From Providencia rettgeri (lineage in GTDB: Bacteria; Pseudomonadota; Gammaproteobacteria; Enterobacterales; Enterobacteriaceae): a stretch of DNA of 64,000 nt. Each line of letters starts with the position of its first letter. Positions within the stretch are counted from its first letter, which is position 1. Location of the stretch: NCBI GenBank assembly GCA_900455085.1, contig UGTZ01000001.1, positions 2,014,501 through 2,078,500 on the forward strand. The letters run 5' to 3'. The notes beneath the pieces were generated by a model. It was not told where the DNA came from. It made no database searches and was given only the letters and a program-made list of their open reading frames with translations. Below, one piece after another: positions 24,537-34,610 of the stretch. The position numbers and the translations under genes are program-made.

Positions 24537-27500
24537 ATGAGAATTCAAGGCGCTAAAGGGGGTAGTTCCAAACCTCGGACACCCGTAGAGCAAAAAGACA
24601 GCTTGCTATCAGAATCCACAGCAAAAATATTGTTAGCATTATCGGAGGGTGAAATCGCAGGTGGGCTTGACGATACACGTATTTTTCTTGATGACACCCC
24701 GATAGCGAATGCCGATGGCTCTAAAAACTTTGAAGGGGTAACGTGGGAGTTTCGTGCCGGCACGGAGCACCAGGAGTATATTCAAGGTATCCCTTCCGTT
24801 GATAATGAGTTCAGTGTCGGAATGGAACTTAAAGATGACCAGCCGTACGTTAGAACTATCAACAACTTGCAACTATCAGCGCTACGTATTCGCTTGGCCG
24901 TTCCACAATTTATGCAGAACCATGATAATGGTGACACAACCGGGTACCGTGTTGATTATGTGATTGAGCTTTCTACGGATGGCGCGGGGTATAAAGAGGC
25001 CGTCAAATCTGCATTTGATGGCAAAACAACCAGTGAATATCAACGCACCCATCGTATTGATTTACCTAAAGCGAATACAGGTTGGCAAGTCCGTGTTCGG
25101 CGTTTAACGAAAAAACCAGAATAACGCACGTATTGCGGATCGGATTAATGTGGCGGTAGTTGCTGAGGTCATTGATGCCAAATTACGGTACCCGAACACC
25201 GCCCTGTTATTTATTACCTTTAACGCCCGTCAATTTAATAACCGTATCCCTAAAATCAGCGTACGCCCCAAAGGGGGAATACTGGTCAAGGTGCCAACGA
25301 ATTATGACCCCATTAATCGGACCTATTCAGGGGTATGGGATGGCACCTTTAAATTAGCGGCAACGAATAATCCAGCATGGGTGTTTTATGATCTGGTGCT
25401 CAATAACCGTTACGGCTGCGGTGATCGCATCAAGGCCTCACAAGTTGAAAAGTGGGATTTATATAAAATTGCACAATATTGTGACGAGTTAGTCCCTGAC
25501 GGACGAGGCGGTGACGGCAAGGAGCCCCGTTTCTTGTGTGATGTGTATATCCAATCACAAGAGGCCGCGTATACCGTATTACGGGATGTTGCGGCTATTT
25601 TCCGTGGTATGACCTACTGGTCGGATAATAAAGTGAATGCTATCGCTGATATGCCGTCCACTATTTTTCGTACGTTCACCAATGCCAATATCGTGGGGGG
25701 GAAGCCATCCTATTCCGGTGGTAGTATTCAGAATCGCTATACTCAAGCCTTAGTTTCGTTTACGAATATCGATAACCATAGCAATGATGATGTAGAGCCT
25801 ATAGCAGACTTAAAGCTTCAGCGGCGCTATGGTGTTCGCAAATTGGAGTTATCGGCAATCGGGTGTACTCGTCGAACTGAAGCCAATCGTCGTGGACGCT
25901 GGGCGTTATTAACCAATGCCAATGATCGCATGATTTCTTTTGCTACCGGTTTAGAGGGTGCAATACCTTCTCCTGGTCATATTATTGCAGTGGCTGATTC
26001 ATCACTTGCGGGTCACAATACGGGTGGCCGTATTTCATCCGTGGAGGGTCGTAAAATTACCCTCGATAGAACCACCTCAATTAAAGCCGGCGATCGCTTA
26101 ATTGTAAACTTACCCAATGGCGGTTCAGAGGGGCGAACAGTTACAGCCGTAAATAAAAAGGTGGTGACGGTTTCTGTTGAGTATTCACAAGTACCCCAAA
26201 AAGAAGCTGTGTGGGTAGTGGACTCTGACGACTTAGCGATCCAGTTGTACCGGGTCATTAACATCAGCGATAATGGTGATAATACCTACACCATTAACGG
26301 TACCATTCATAACCCTGACAATTATAACCATATTGACTCAGGGGCGCGTATTGATGAGCGGCCAATTACGATTATCCCACCTAATGTGCAGCCAGCACCG
26401 AAAAACGTGCGTATTTCCTCTTATTCTCAAGTAGACCAAGGTATTGCATTCACCACATTGCGTGTTGATTGGGAAGCTGCTGAAAGTGCGATTGCGTATG
26501 AAGCTGAATGGCGTCGAGATAACGGTAACTGGATAAATGCCCCGCGTACATCAACGCTGGGTTTTGAAGTTAATGGTATTTATGCGGGCCGTTATCAAGT
26601 TCGCGTACGGGCGATTAATGCGTCTGAGATTTCCAGCGTGTGGGCCAGTGCGGAAGAAACTCAGCTCAACGGTAAAGAAGGTAATCCACCGAAGCCGCTT
26701 AATCTACGTGCAACCTCAGAGGTTTGGGGCATTACATTGGATTGGGGCTTTGATGTAAATACCAGCGATTCACTCAAAACAGAGCTGCAGTATTCACCTG
26801 AAAATACCGCTGATTCTATGCAGTTGCTGGCAGATGTACCTTATCCTCTGAAATCCTATCGTATGTCAGGTCTTAAAGCGGGTGTGCGCTTCTATTTTCG
26901 TGCAAGGCTGATGGATAAAAGCGGTAATCAATCGGAATGGACAAGCTTTGTTTTAGGGGAATCATCAACAGATGTTGAGGGTATTCTGGACGCGGTTGGC
27001 GACAAGTTCCTCAGCAATGAAGCCGGCCAGCAAATGCAGGAGCAAATCGACTTCAATCAAGGAAATGTTCAACTGCAACTTGAGCAAGCAGCCGAAGCGA
27101 CACTTAACAACACAATGATGTTAAATCAAGTCTCATGGCGCTTATTCGAAGAAGAGGGCACGCGTAAATCTGAAATATTCCGACTTGAACAAGTGAGAGT
27201 ATCAGACCAGGAGGCGCTAGCACGCTGGCAACAGCAGGTTAAAACCGACTACGAGCAAACCTCATCGGCTGTTCTAAAAGTGCAAGAGTCATTATCAACA
27301 CTTGAGGAGTCAACAGCGAAAGATATTTCACAGGTCAAAGCTGAGATTAAACAAGTTGATGACAAGCTAGGCCGATGGATGCCCGTATTACGGAGCAGTC
27401 AGAGGCGATTGCTAAAATCGATGAGACACAGACGAAGCATATTGAAACAGCAGAATCCCGATTTAGTGATAATGAAGCGTTAATTAATCAATTGGCACGC

Positions 27501-28292
27501 ACAATTGCCAATGCTGAAAGCTCACTAGCAGAAATGGGGATGCAGCTGACAGCGGAATATGGCAACCAATCGGTTGAGCAATTAAGAATAAAAGCGTCTA
27601 TTACTCGACTCGATACTGTTACAGCTAACAAATTCCAATCATTTGCACAGTCTATTGAAAAGCTAGAAACGCAGTTTAATGATGTGAATGCAACTATCAC
27701 AACACTTAAGAAAACGGTGTCTGATAATGAGAAGTCACAAGCGGAAGTTAACGAACTCATTAAGTCAGAAGTGGGTGAGAATAAATCTGCAATTGAATTG
27801 CGTGGGCAAACCGTTTTCGATCACAAAGGAAATGGCTCTGCTATCTACACAATTAAGACGGGTATTAACTGGAACGGCCAATACTATGACGCTAAGTTTC
27901 TCATGGGCGCAACTGTTCAGAATGGAAAAGTGGTTACACAAATTGGTTTCAGTGCGGATACCTTCGGTATTTTCAATCCATACAGTGGCAAGTTAGAACC
28001 CGTCTTTTTTGTTGAAAATGGTCAGGTGTTCATCAATGAAGCGTTTATTAACAAAGCCACAATTGAAAAGCTTCTGGTTGGTGTAGAAATCAAGTCAAAA
28101 CGCTATGAAAAAGGCAAGGTTGGTTATCGGCTTGATGCGGAAACAGGTAGCGCAGAATTCAATAAACTGGAAGTCTACGGTGATTTTAAGGTGAGCGGTG
28201 ATGCTGGGCGTGTCATTTTAGATGCAACAGGGTTGATGATTTATGACCAATCAGGGCGATGGGCGGTTAAAGTTGGAGGAAACCATGAGTGA
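24537..28292 (+). CDS. Tail tip attachment protein J, split into three frames
   Basis: The three frames 24537-25124, 25150-27483 and 27375-28292 form one lambda gpJ homologue of about 1,250 residues. The N-terminal hub is followed by two fibronectin-III-like domains (about 26,390-26,960). A helical region comes next, then a DUF1983-type C-terminus with GQVFINEAFI. It binds the host receptor. The first break sits in AAAAAA (25110-25115; five A expected, giving TKNQNNARIADRINV). The second lies near 27374 (one A missing in CGAATGG). Homopolymer-type breaks suggest sequencing error, not loss of function. Confidence 0.88.
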
Positions 28293-29295
28293 TCTGGGCT
28301 TATTTATTAATCCTAAAGATGGAGGAAAGCCTATTGAATTGACAAAAGACAATTACCCACTCACATTCATCACTAAAATTACCACCCATCCCAGATATCC
28401 ACAAAAAGACAACAGAAACAAGTCCGTTAATGTGCCTGGGCTCTCTCGGTATAACGTGGTGATTATTCCCTCAGCACTTTGTCATTTTCTAGCCTATGGC
28501 TCGGTACAAATGGTAAGAGTCGGTAGCTATTGGACCTCAGGAGATACTTTCCACTGCTATTATGATGAGTTCGGTGGCCCCGATGGTTGGTTGCCGGGAA
28601 GTGATGGAGAATCGCATTTTTTCTTATACGGCACGCTAAAAGATAATCCACCTGATACTTATGGTTTATTTTTGAATGCAGGGGCGTCTGCAGCAATTGA
28701 TAACTTTCGAAGTATCACCCAAGAAAATGAAGTGGCTTATTGTGTTTATCGTAAGAAGATTTATATCGACGTCAATAACAATCGAGGGTACTGGAGCTTA
28801 CCGAACGATATACCTAATCGTAGTTCGGCATTAGTTTTCCTGAGACCAGAAAGCACAAGCCAAGTACTTCGCTATGACCGGCCTAACAACCGAATTATAT
28901 CTTGGGGAGCGGGTTGGGTGTATGTCGTCGTTTTTTCGTACGGCTTAAATCTACAACCCACCGATGGATTAACGATTTGGAACAAACAGGGTAAAGTGGT
29001 TTTCAACTCAGATTACATTCCATTCTTTAATAATGGGCACACCATCAAAATGAGTGGAAATGTCGCCACAAGCTCATTTGAAAAACCGATGTTCAGCATG
29101 GATATGCCCAATACATGGTTAGAAAATGAAAGGGTAAATGTTAACTGTTATTTATCAGGGTTTAGAGTTGAAAATAACAAGCTAATCGCAAACCGGATGT
29201 GGACCATCGATTTTTACCCAAGTTACGCCAACTATATGTATAACCAAGTCGTGTATTCCAGTTCCTATTGCATCGATTTTAATGATTACTTTTAG
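28285..29295 (+). CDS. Phage tail-associated protein downstream of J
   Basis: This 336-residue protein starts at ATG 28285 after GGAGGAAACC, overlapping the J stop by eight bases. It begins MSDLGLFINPKDGGKPIEL, a start seen in proteins that follow J in many lambdoid prophages, and is beta-rich and aromatic-rich throughout (YWTSGDTFHCYYDEF, WLPGSDGE). It is probably a tail tip or receptor-contact component. Function not established. A terminator follows at 29324. Confidence 0.65.
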   Translation: MSDLGLFINPKDGGKPIELTKDNYPLTFITKITTHPRYPQKDNRNKSVNVPGLSRYNVVIIPSALCHFLAYGSVQMVRVGSYWTSGDTFHCYYDEFGGPDGWLPGSDGESHFFLYGTLKDNPPDTYGLFLNAGASAAIDNFRSITQENEVAYCVYRKKIYIDVNNNRGYWSLPNDIPNRSSALVFLRPESTSQVLRYDRPNNRIISWGAGWVYVVVFSYGLNLQPTDGLTIWNKQGKVVFNSDYIPFFNNGHTIKMSGNVATSSFEKPMFSMDMPNTWLENERVNVNCYLSGFRVENNKLIANRMWTIDFYPSYANYMYNQVVYSSSYCIDFNDYF

Positions 29296-29323
29296 CTTCT
29301 AAAAACACTCAATCACAAATAAG

Positions 29324-29345
29324 CCGCTTAATTGCGGTTTTTTTA
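29324..29345 (+). terminator. Terminator before tail fibre gene
   Basis: CCGC pairs with GCGG around TTAATT, followed by T8. Confidence 0.65.
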
Positions 29346-29368
29346 CGTTCAAAATTCAAGGAAACACC

Positions 29369-30883
29369 ATGATTTATGAAATTGGCACTATCTCAACAAA
29401 GGCTAACGACCCGAAAATCACAGGTAAAAACACGTTATGGAAAAACAGCGTGACGAAAGTCTCTGTGGGGCAAATTATTCTTATCCAGTCGGGCAATACG
29501 ATATATCAAAACAGCATTCGCTCGGTGGAAAGCGATACACAAATGACGTTAAGCTTTCCCGTTCCAGTGGTGCTAACAGATGTGAAATACGTTATTTCAA
29601 TCACGATGATTGGTTCAGTATCAGACGGCGTTAACAAAGCAACAGCGATGGTTACTGAAAGCTATCAACTGATGATGATATTGAACCGACTCATGACCGA
29701 ATCCGGTGTGATTAAAGTGGTGTTACCTGACGGCACTGAAATGCAACTGAGAACGGAGAAAGAAAGAGATAGGCTGCTAGATGGGAAGTTTAATAAGGCT
29801 GGTGGTACAGTAAATGGATTAATAACGGCCACTGGAGTAATCACGGCAGGTGGAACAGTTCAAGCTAAAAATCCATCAATAGAATGTTATGTGCAAATGA
29901 ATGCTGGAAGTGATTATGTTACTCTCAACACTAAGCGTCCAAATACTCCATGGCGAACACACGCGCTTCCTGATGCCTCTGGTACACTCATGCAAGTTGG
30001 TGATTATGGTTGGGGTGGAACATCTGGAGCAACATCGGCATTAGACACAGAACAGAAAGTATTAGATTTTATTAAGAATGAAGCTAAGACACAAATACTT
30101 CGAAATGACAGTGTCGCTACTAGAATTGCAACTAGATATAGTCCGATAGCAATCTTTAAAACTGGAGATACATTCTTCACACTTAGCGCAAATTTCGATG
30201 GCACAAGAGCAACCATTAGCTCTGGCCTTTTAAGCAGAGATCAATCCCTGTGGCCCGTAATGGAGTTATATCATAATAGAAACACCACAAAAGACTCTAA
30301 CGGCAACTTAAAAGCGGCATCACCTATTATTAAAGTATTTGCTGACCATATTGAAACCAATGATGAAAGTGAGGGCGTAACACTCGAAAAACTCGGCACC
30401 GGACGTTATAAGCTGAAAGGTACACTGGGTATGCACTCGGATGCATCTTGGGGCGGGATACATGGCGGCTTAGTCGTTCCAAATGGTATCAATAATCTCC
30501 CGTTGGTGTGGGCTGATTTTGACGTTTTACCAGATGGTGACATAGTCATTGAGACACGTTATAGAAAACACACCCTCCATCAGATGCTAGAAGCACAGCG
30601 CTTAATGACTTACCCGGAGTTTCTTGATGAAAATAACGAAGAGCGTGAAGATTACGACTATTGCGATATTCCGAATGGTCACTGGATTGACGTGCGTGTA
30701 AACATGCCATCCAACTCTATCTATAATCAAAAGCAAGCTGAAGCTGAGAGACTCGCTAAGCTAGAAGCAGAGCGATTAGCACAAGAGGAAGCTAAACGTG
30801 CAGCAGAGGAAGCGGAAAGGGCGGAGCAGGAAGCTGCAGAACGTGAACAGTATGGCCTTGGCGAAAATGATGTATTGTTGTAA
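29369..30883 (+). CDS. Tail fibre protein
   Basis: This 504-residue fibre has an N-terminal attachment region with an ENTLW/GKNTLW motif, then repeated GG-T-V-G segments typical of fibre shafts (AGGTVNGLITATGVITAGG). A DASGTLMQVGDYG turn and a receptor-facing middle follow. The C-terminus is a charged Ala/Glu helix of about 50 residues. It is the last structural gene. A bidirectional hairpin follows at 30924. Confidence 0.85.
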   Translation: MIYEIGTISTKANDPKITGKNTLWKNSVTKVSVGQIILIQSGNTIYQNSIRSVESDTQMTLSFPVPVVLTDVKYVISITMIGSVSDGVNKATAMVTESYQLMMILNRLMTESGVIKVVLPDGTEMQLRTEKERDRLLDGKFNKAGGTVNGLITATGVITAGGTVQAKNPSIECYVQMNAGSDYVTLNTKRPNTPWRTHALPDASGTLMQVGDYGWGGTSGATSALDTEQKVLDFIKNEAKTQILRNDSVATRIATRYSPIAIFKTGDTFFTLSANFDGTRATISSGLLSRDQSLWPVMELYHNRNTTKDSNGNLKAASPIIKVFADHIETNDESEGVTLEKLGTGRYKLKGTLGMHSDASWGGIHGGLVVPNGINNLPLVWADFDVLPDGDIVIETRYRKHTLHQMLEAQRLMTYPEFLDENNEEREDYDYCDIPNGHWIDVRVNMPSNSIYNQKQAEAERLAKLEAERLAQEEAKRAAEEAERAEQEAAEREQYGLGENDVLL

Positions 30884-30923
30884 TAATGCACGGATATGCG
30901 TAGAAAAGAGATGAATAAATAGC

Positions 30924-30946
30924 AAGGCCAATTTGTTTTGGCCTAT
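30924..30946. terminator. Terminator between tail fibre and reversed regulators
   Basis: AGGCCAA pairs with TTGGCCT around a short T-rich loop. T-rich flank on the plus side; it separates convergent genes. Confidence 0.6.
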
Positions 30947-31155
30947 TCTTTATATTTTTCTATTAGAGTTGATTCTTCAACGGACAATATATCTGCGATA
31001 ATCATCAAGTCGTCTACATAGACAGATATTTCGCCATTTTCACACTTTATATAGTCGACCTCGGAAATAGTGAGATTTTTTGCAATTTCCGATGTTGATA
31101 TGCTTTGAGATAAACGTAAGTACTTAATAAATTCACCGAGAGTTTTGTTCGACAT
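30943..31155 (-). CDS. Short XRE-type helix-turn-helix protein
   Basis: This 70-residue Cro/CI-like protein has a helix-turn-helix around residues 18-42 (SISTSEIAKNLTISEVDYIKCENG). It resembles the chromosomal protein at 47904 in the same positions (LGE-x-IK, IST, SEV/ESH-YI, S-x-Y-x-D-L-x-I). It overlaps the upstream minus-strand gene by 23 bases, so both form one unit. It is located outside the usual repressor region and is an accessory regulator, possibly acting on host genes (inference). Confidence 0.65.
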   Translation of the reverse strand: MSNKTLGEFIKYLRLSQSISTSEIAKNLTISEVDYIKCENGEISVYVDDLMIIADILSVEESTLIEKYKE

Positions 31156-31402
31156 TTTTTCTATCTTTAGCTTTTTTTAATGACAGATGAAGATATATTT
31201 CAATAAATCTTATCACTTTTTGAATCTTTTGTTCATCAGCGAGTTGCCAATTCTGGTTAAGCATAAACTCGTTAATTGAAATGCCTTTGCAATCTACTTC
31301 AGTTCTATAAAAAACGTAAATCTTTGACTGCTCCGTGTGAGATGGCTCTCTATTTTCGTTGATACAGTTTAGTGCAAGTAAAAGTAGTTGATTTTTGTTC
31401 AT
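31133..31402 (-). CDS. Hypothetical protein paired with XRE regulator
   Basis: This 89-residue soluble helical protein starts at ATG 31402, preceded by GGAGGTT. The longer frame upstream (to 31564) lacks a ribosome site and would add a strange hydrophobic leader. It is rich in Asn, Glu and Lys; no motif recognised. It is translated together with the XRE protein it overlaps. Its promoter would lie close to the LexA-regulated umuD promoter, facing away. Confidence 0.6.
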   Translation of the reverse strand: MNKNQLLLLALNCINENREPSHTEQSKIYVFYRTEVDCKGISINEFMLNQNWQLADEQKIQKVIRFIEIYLHLSLKKAKDRKNVEQNSR

Positions 31403-31550
31403 GTAACCTCCGATTATGAGGTCGTATGATATGTGAGCCACAGGGAGGATTATATCAAGATCAGTCGGAAAAATATAAATCTTACTAACTAGTACGATGT
31501 AGAGGCATGTAAAAAATAGGGCTTTACATACGCATAAAATGATCAAATAA

Positions 31551-31570
31551 TACTGTGCATGCATACAGTA
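31551..31570 (+). promoter_or_regulatory. LexA box and promoter of umuDC
   Basis: TACTGTGCATGCATACAGTA is a perfect palindrome matching the LexA consensus CTGT-N8-ACAG, 13 bases before the umuD start. A TTTACA (31523-31528) and an overlapping AT-rich -10 give a plausible promoter blocked by LexA. Confidence 0.85.
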
Positions 31571-31583
31571 TTATTGGTGTCGT

Positions 31584-32000
31584 ATGAAATTAAGACTAAT
31601 TGAAACAGATGATTTACTAGCAAGCTTCCCTATCTTTCTTGACCGAGTGCCAGCAGGTTTTCCATCACCCGCTGCGGACTATGTTGAAGACCGCATAAAT
31701 TTAAATAGCGCCCTCATTAAACACCCTGAAAGCACATATATGCTCAGGGTCGAAGGCAATTCAATGATTGATGCGAATATTAATGATGGTGATGTTGTTA
31801 TTGTTGACAGCGCGGTCACAGCAAAAGAGGGAGATATCGTTATAGCTAGCTTCGAGGGCGAGTTTACGGTCAAGAAACTACACCTCAACCCACCTATGTT
31901 ACTTCCAATGAATCCCGCTTATTCACCGATCATTATCAACGATGAGCAGGATTTTCAAATATTTGGTGTTGTCACCTACATTATTCATCGGGCTCAATAA
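31584..32000 (+). CDS. umuD: UmuD-like SOS mutagenesis peptidase
   Basis: This 138-residue S24 family protein has its self-cleavage site at A24-G25 (VPAGFPSP), catalytic S60 in EGNSM and K97 in FTVKKL. After SOS induction it is cleaved to UmuD', which joins UmuC as polymerase V. It has a perfect LexA box upstream. Its stop overlaps the umuC ATG. It is carried at the right end of the prophage, an arrangement known for plasmids and some phages. Confidence 0.93.
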   Translation: MKLRLIETDDLLASFPIFLDRVPAGFPSPAADYVEDRINLNSALIKHPESTYMLRVEGNSMIDANINDGDVVIVDSAVTAKEGDIVIASFEGEFTVKKLHLNPPMLLPMNPAYSPIIINDEQDFQIFGVVTYIIHRAQ

Positions 32001-33261
32001 TGTTTGCGCTTGTTGATGTAAATAGTTTTTATGCAAGTTGTGAGAAAGTCTTTAGGCCAGATCTGGCAGGGAAGCCAGTAATTGTTTTGAGTAATAATGA
32101 TGGCTGCGTAATTGCACGTTCATCAGAAGCGAAAAAACTTGGCGTAAAGATGGGTGAACTATATTACGAGCGCCACAGTTTTTATAGGCAAAACAACATC
32201 AATATATTTAGTTCTAACTACGTACTTTATGCGGATATGAGTAATAGGATCATGTCACTATTGTCAACATTTGCACCCCGCCTAGAAATCTATTCAATCG
32301 ATGAGGCCTTTCTTGATTTTGCAGGTATGAATAGTACCTTTAATCTTGAGGAATACGGCCGTGAAATTCAATCAACTATCCTCCAAAACACTCACCTCCC
32401 TGTAGGTATCGGTATTGGCCCTACAAAAACTTTAGCTAAACTAGCTAACCATGCGGCAAAAACATGGAGAAAAACAGGTGGAGTTGTTGAACTCTCCTGC
32501 AAGCAACGGCAGCGAAAATTATTATCTCTTATCCCAATCGAAGAGGTGTGGGTATTGGCCGTAGAATATCGGCAAAATTAAGAATTATGGGTATAAATAC
32601 CGCTCTGGATTTAGCGAATGCACCAGTAGCAACTATCCGTAAAACGTTTGGGGTTACCTTAGAAAGGACATTGAGAGAACTCAATGGTGAGCCATGTATT
32701 GAATTAGAAGAAGTCCGAAAAATTAAGCAGCAAATACTGTGCTCTCGTTCATTTGGCCAGAAAGTTTTAGATATAGAAACAATGCGTAAGGTTGTGTGTG
32801 ATTATGCAGAACGTGCAGCAGAAAAATTAAGGGAAGAGAAGCAACGTTGCAAAATTATCGGATTATTTATTCAAACTAGCCGTCACGTATCAGGTGAAGA
32901 TTACGCAAATAGCATTAATATAAAACTCGAATACCCCAGCAGTGACACCAGAGATATTATCAATGCAGCAATGCGCGGGTTAAATACTATTTGGCGTGAC
33001 GGTTACCGGTATTATAAAGCAGGCATCATACTATCTGATTTTACTGATTCAGATATTGCTCAGCTTGATATGTTTTCAACACAAAAGCCATTTCGTAATA
33101 GCGATGAGTTAATGAAAACATTAGACGCCATTAATAAGAGCGGGCAGGGTAAAGTGTGGTTTGCAAGTAAGGGCGGTGATAGCGGATACAAAATGAAAAG
33201 AGAAATGTTGTCACCTGCTTACACGACAAATTTTGATGAATTGCCGGTGGTTAAAAGCTAA
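32000..33261 (+). CDS. umuC: UmuC-like translesion polymerase, frameshifted
   Basis: The first frame (32000-32581) contains the catalytic palm motifs FALVDVNSFYASCE and YSIDEAFLDF. It breaks after PIEEVW, and the second frame continues GIGRRISAKLRIMGI to the end at 33261. Restoring a fourth G in the GGG at 32550-32552 makes one Y-family polymerase of about 420 residues, the normal size. Probable sequencing error. It catalyses error-prone bypass with UmuD'. Confidence 0.9.
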
Positions 33262-33372
33262 TAAATAGGTTGAACGTTTTAAATGTATTGCTGAATAAGT
33301 AAAAAAAGCAGGGAGAAGAGCTGTGAAATACAAGCAATATGGACTGTGCTTTTTGGCCTGACACAGCTGGGA

Positions 33373-33408
33373 CACAGAGCTAGATTCAATATGATTGGCT
33401 GCTCTGTG
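33373..33408. other. Inverted repeat between umuC and ars operon
   Basis: CACAGAGC (33373-33380) and GCTCTGTG (33401-33408) are perfect complements around a 20-base AT-rich loop. It stands at the point where base composition changes to the GC-richer ars operon and may mark the cargo junction or be a terminator. There is no T-run. Confidence 0.35.
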
Positions 33409-33461
33409 CCAATAGCGGACGTTATTAAGCTCAGTCAGTATGGATTCACGAAAAACATAAG

Positions 33462-34160
33462 TTATATTTTGTCCTGATTTACACGGGATGAAAGCTCCTG
33501 ATGGCTCTCCTTTCGCTCGCTGTAACGATCTGCAAGATAATCGGTTTGTCCCTTAAGCAGCAGCGTGACTTTAAACAGCTCCTCGGCTACATCGGCGATG
33601 CGGTCATACCATGAAGAAGGTTTCATTCGTCCGTTATCGTCGAACTCTTGCCATGCCTTGGCTACAGAGGACTGGTTGGGGATCGTAAACATCCGCATCC
33701 AGCGACCCAGAATACGCATCTGGTTCACAGCATTGAAGGACTGTGAACCGCCGCAGACCTGCATTACCGCAAGTGTTTTGCCCTGCGAAGGACGAACCGC
33801 GCCTTCACTTAAGGGTATCCAGTCAATCTGCGCCTTCATAACTGCGCTCATAGCACCGTGCCGTTCCGGAGAACACCACACCATCCCGTCACACCATCTG
33901 ACCAGACCGCGCAGCTCGGTGACTTTAGGATGCGTATCTGGCGCATCATCCGGCAGGGGTAAACCTGAGGGGTTAAAGAGTTTTACCTTTGCGCCCATCG
34001 CTGTCAGCAGACGACCAGCTTCTTCCGCAGCAAAGCGGCTGTAGGAGCGCTCTCTAACTGAGCCATATAGGATCAGAATCCGCGGCGGCTCGTGCATGTG
34101 CAGGCGCTCGGCGATGTGTTGATCAAAGTATTCACTATTTAGAGCTGGAAAATGTTCCAT
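33462..34160 (-). CDS. arsH: ArsH organoarsenical oxidase / NADPH-FMN reductase
   Basis: This 232-residue flavodoxin-like protein has the FMN-binding YGSVRERSYSR motif near residue 35, then WCSPERHGAMSAVMKAQIDW and VMQVCGGSQSFNAVNQMR. ArsH oxidises trivalent organoarsenicals using NADPH and FMN. It is divergent from arsRBC, sharing the operator between 34161 and 34245. The operon is GC-richer than its surroundings, pointing to recent acquisition. Confidence 0.93.
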   Translation of the reverse strand: MEHFPALNSEYFDQHIAERLHMHEPPRILILYGSVRERSYSRFAAEEAGRLLTAMGAKVKLFNPSGLPLPDDAPDTHPKVTELRGLVRWCDGMVWCSPERHGAMSAVMKAQIDWIPLSEGAVRPSQGKTLAVMQVCGGSQSFNAVNQMRILGRWMRMFTIPNQSSVAKAWQEFDDNGRMKPSSWYDRIADVAEELFKVTLLLKGQTDYLADRYSERKESHQELSSRVNQDKI

Positions 34161-34198
34161 TTTTCTACTCCGGAGATATCAGATGATTTCAAATTTAA

Positions 34199-34219
34199 CA
34201 CATATGATTTACCATATGT
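34199..34219. promoter_or_regulatory. Probable ArsR operator in the arsH-arsR intergenic region
   Basis: ACATATGATTTACCATATGT is an imperfect palindrome with CATATG half-sites placed between divergent arsH and arsR. It fits the ArsR-family operator type. ArsR release on arsenite binding would open both directions. Confidence 0.6.
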
Positions 34220-34245
34220 ATATTCTAAAGGAAACGGAGTGAAAA

Positions 34246-34566
34246 ATGCTACAACCTGTTCAGCTTTTCAAAATCCTGTCGGATGAAACCCGGCTCGCCA
34301 TCGTCATGATTCTCCAGGAGTCGGGAGAACTATGCGTCTGTGATATCTGCGCAACCATTTCCGAATCGCAGCCCAAAGTCTCGCGACATATGGCTATTCT
34401 TCGCGAGGCTGGGTTGGTTCTAGATCGTCGTGAAGGCAAATGGATCCACTATCGTCTGTCACCCCACATACCGGCATGGGCAGCTGAGACAATCACAACG
34501 TCCTGGCAGTGTATGCGAGAGGATGTGCGTGAATGGCTGGATAAATCAGCCTGCACCTCCTGTTAA
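34246..34566 (+). CDS. arsR: ArsR arsenite-responsive repressor
   Basis: This 106-residue winged-helix repressor has the arsenite-binding cysteines C30, C32 and C35 in ELCVCDIC, on the DNA-recognition helix side (QPKVSRHMAILREAGLV). It starts after GGAAACGGAG. It is first in the arsRBC operon, with 44 bases to arsB. The C-terminal CTSC pair may add metal ligands. Confidence 0.95.
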   Translation: MLQPVQLFKILSDETRLAIVMILQESGELCVCDICATISESQPKVSRHMAILREAGLVLDRREGKWIHYRLSPHIPAWAAETITTSWQCMREDVREWLDKSACTSC

Positions 34567-34610
34567 GAAAAGAAAACACATGTACATAATCATATATAAA
34601 GGAGTCTGAG

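Noticed and set aside
33565..34044. Long plus-strand frame opposite arsH
   Set aside because: Shadow of the GC-rich arsH coding strand; no ribosome site or recognisable motif.
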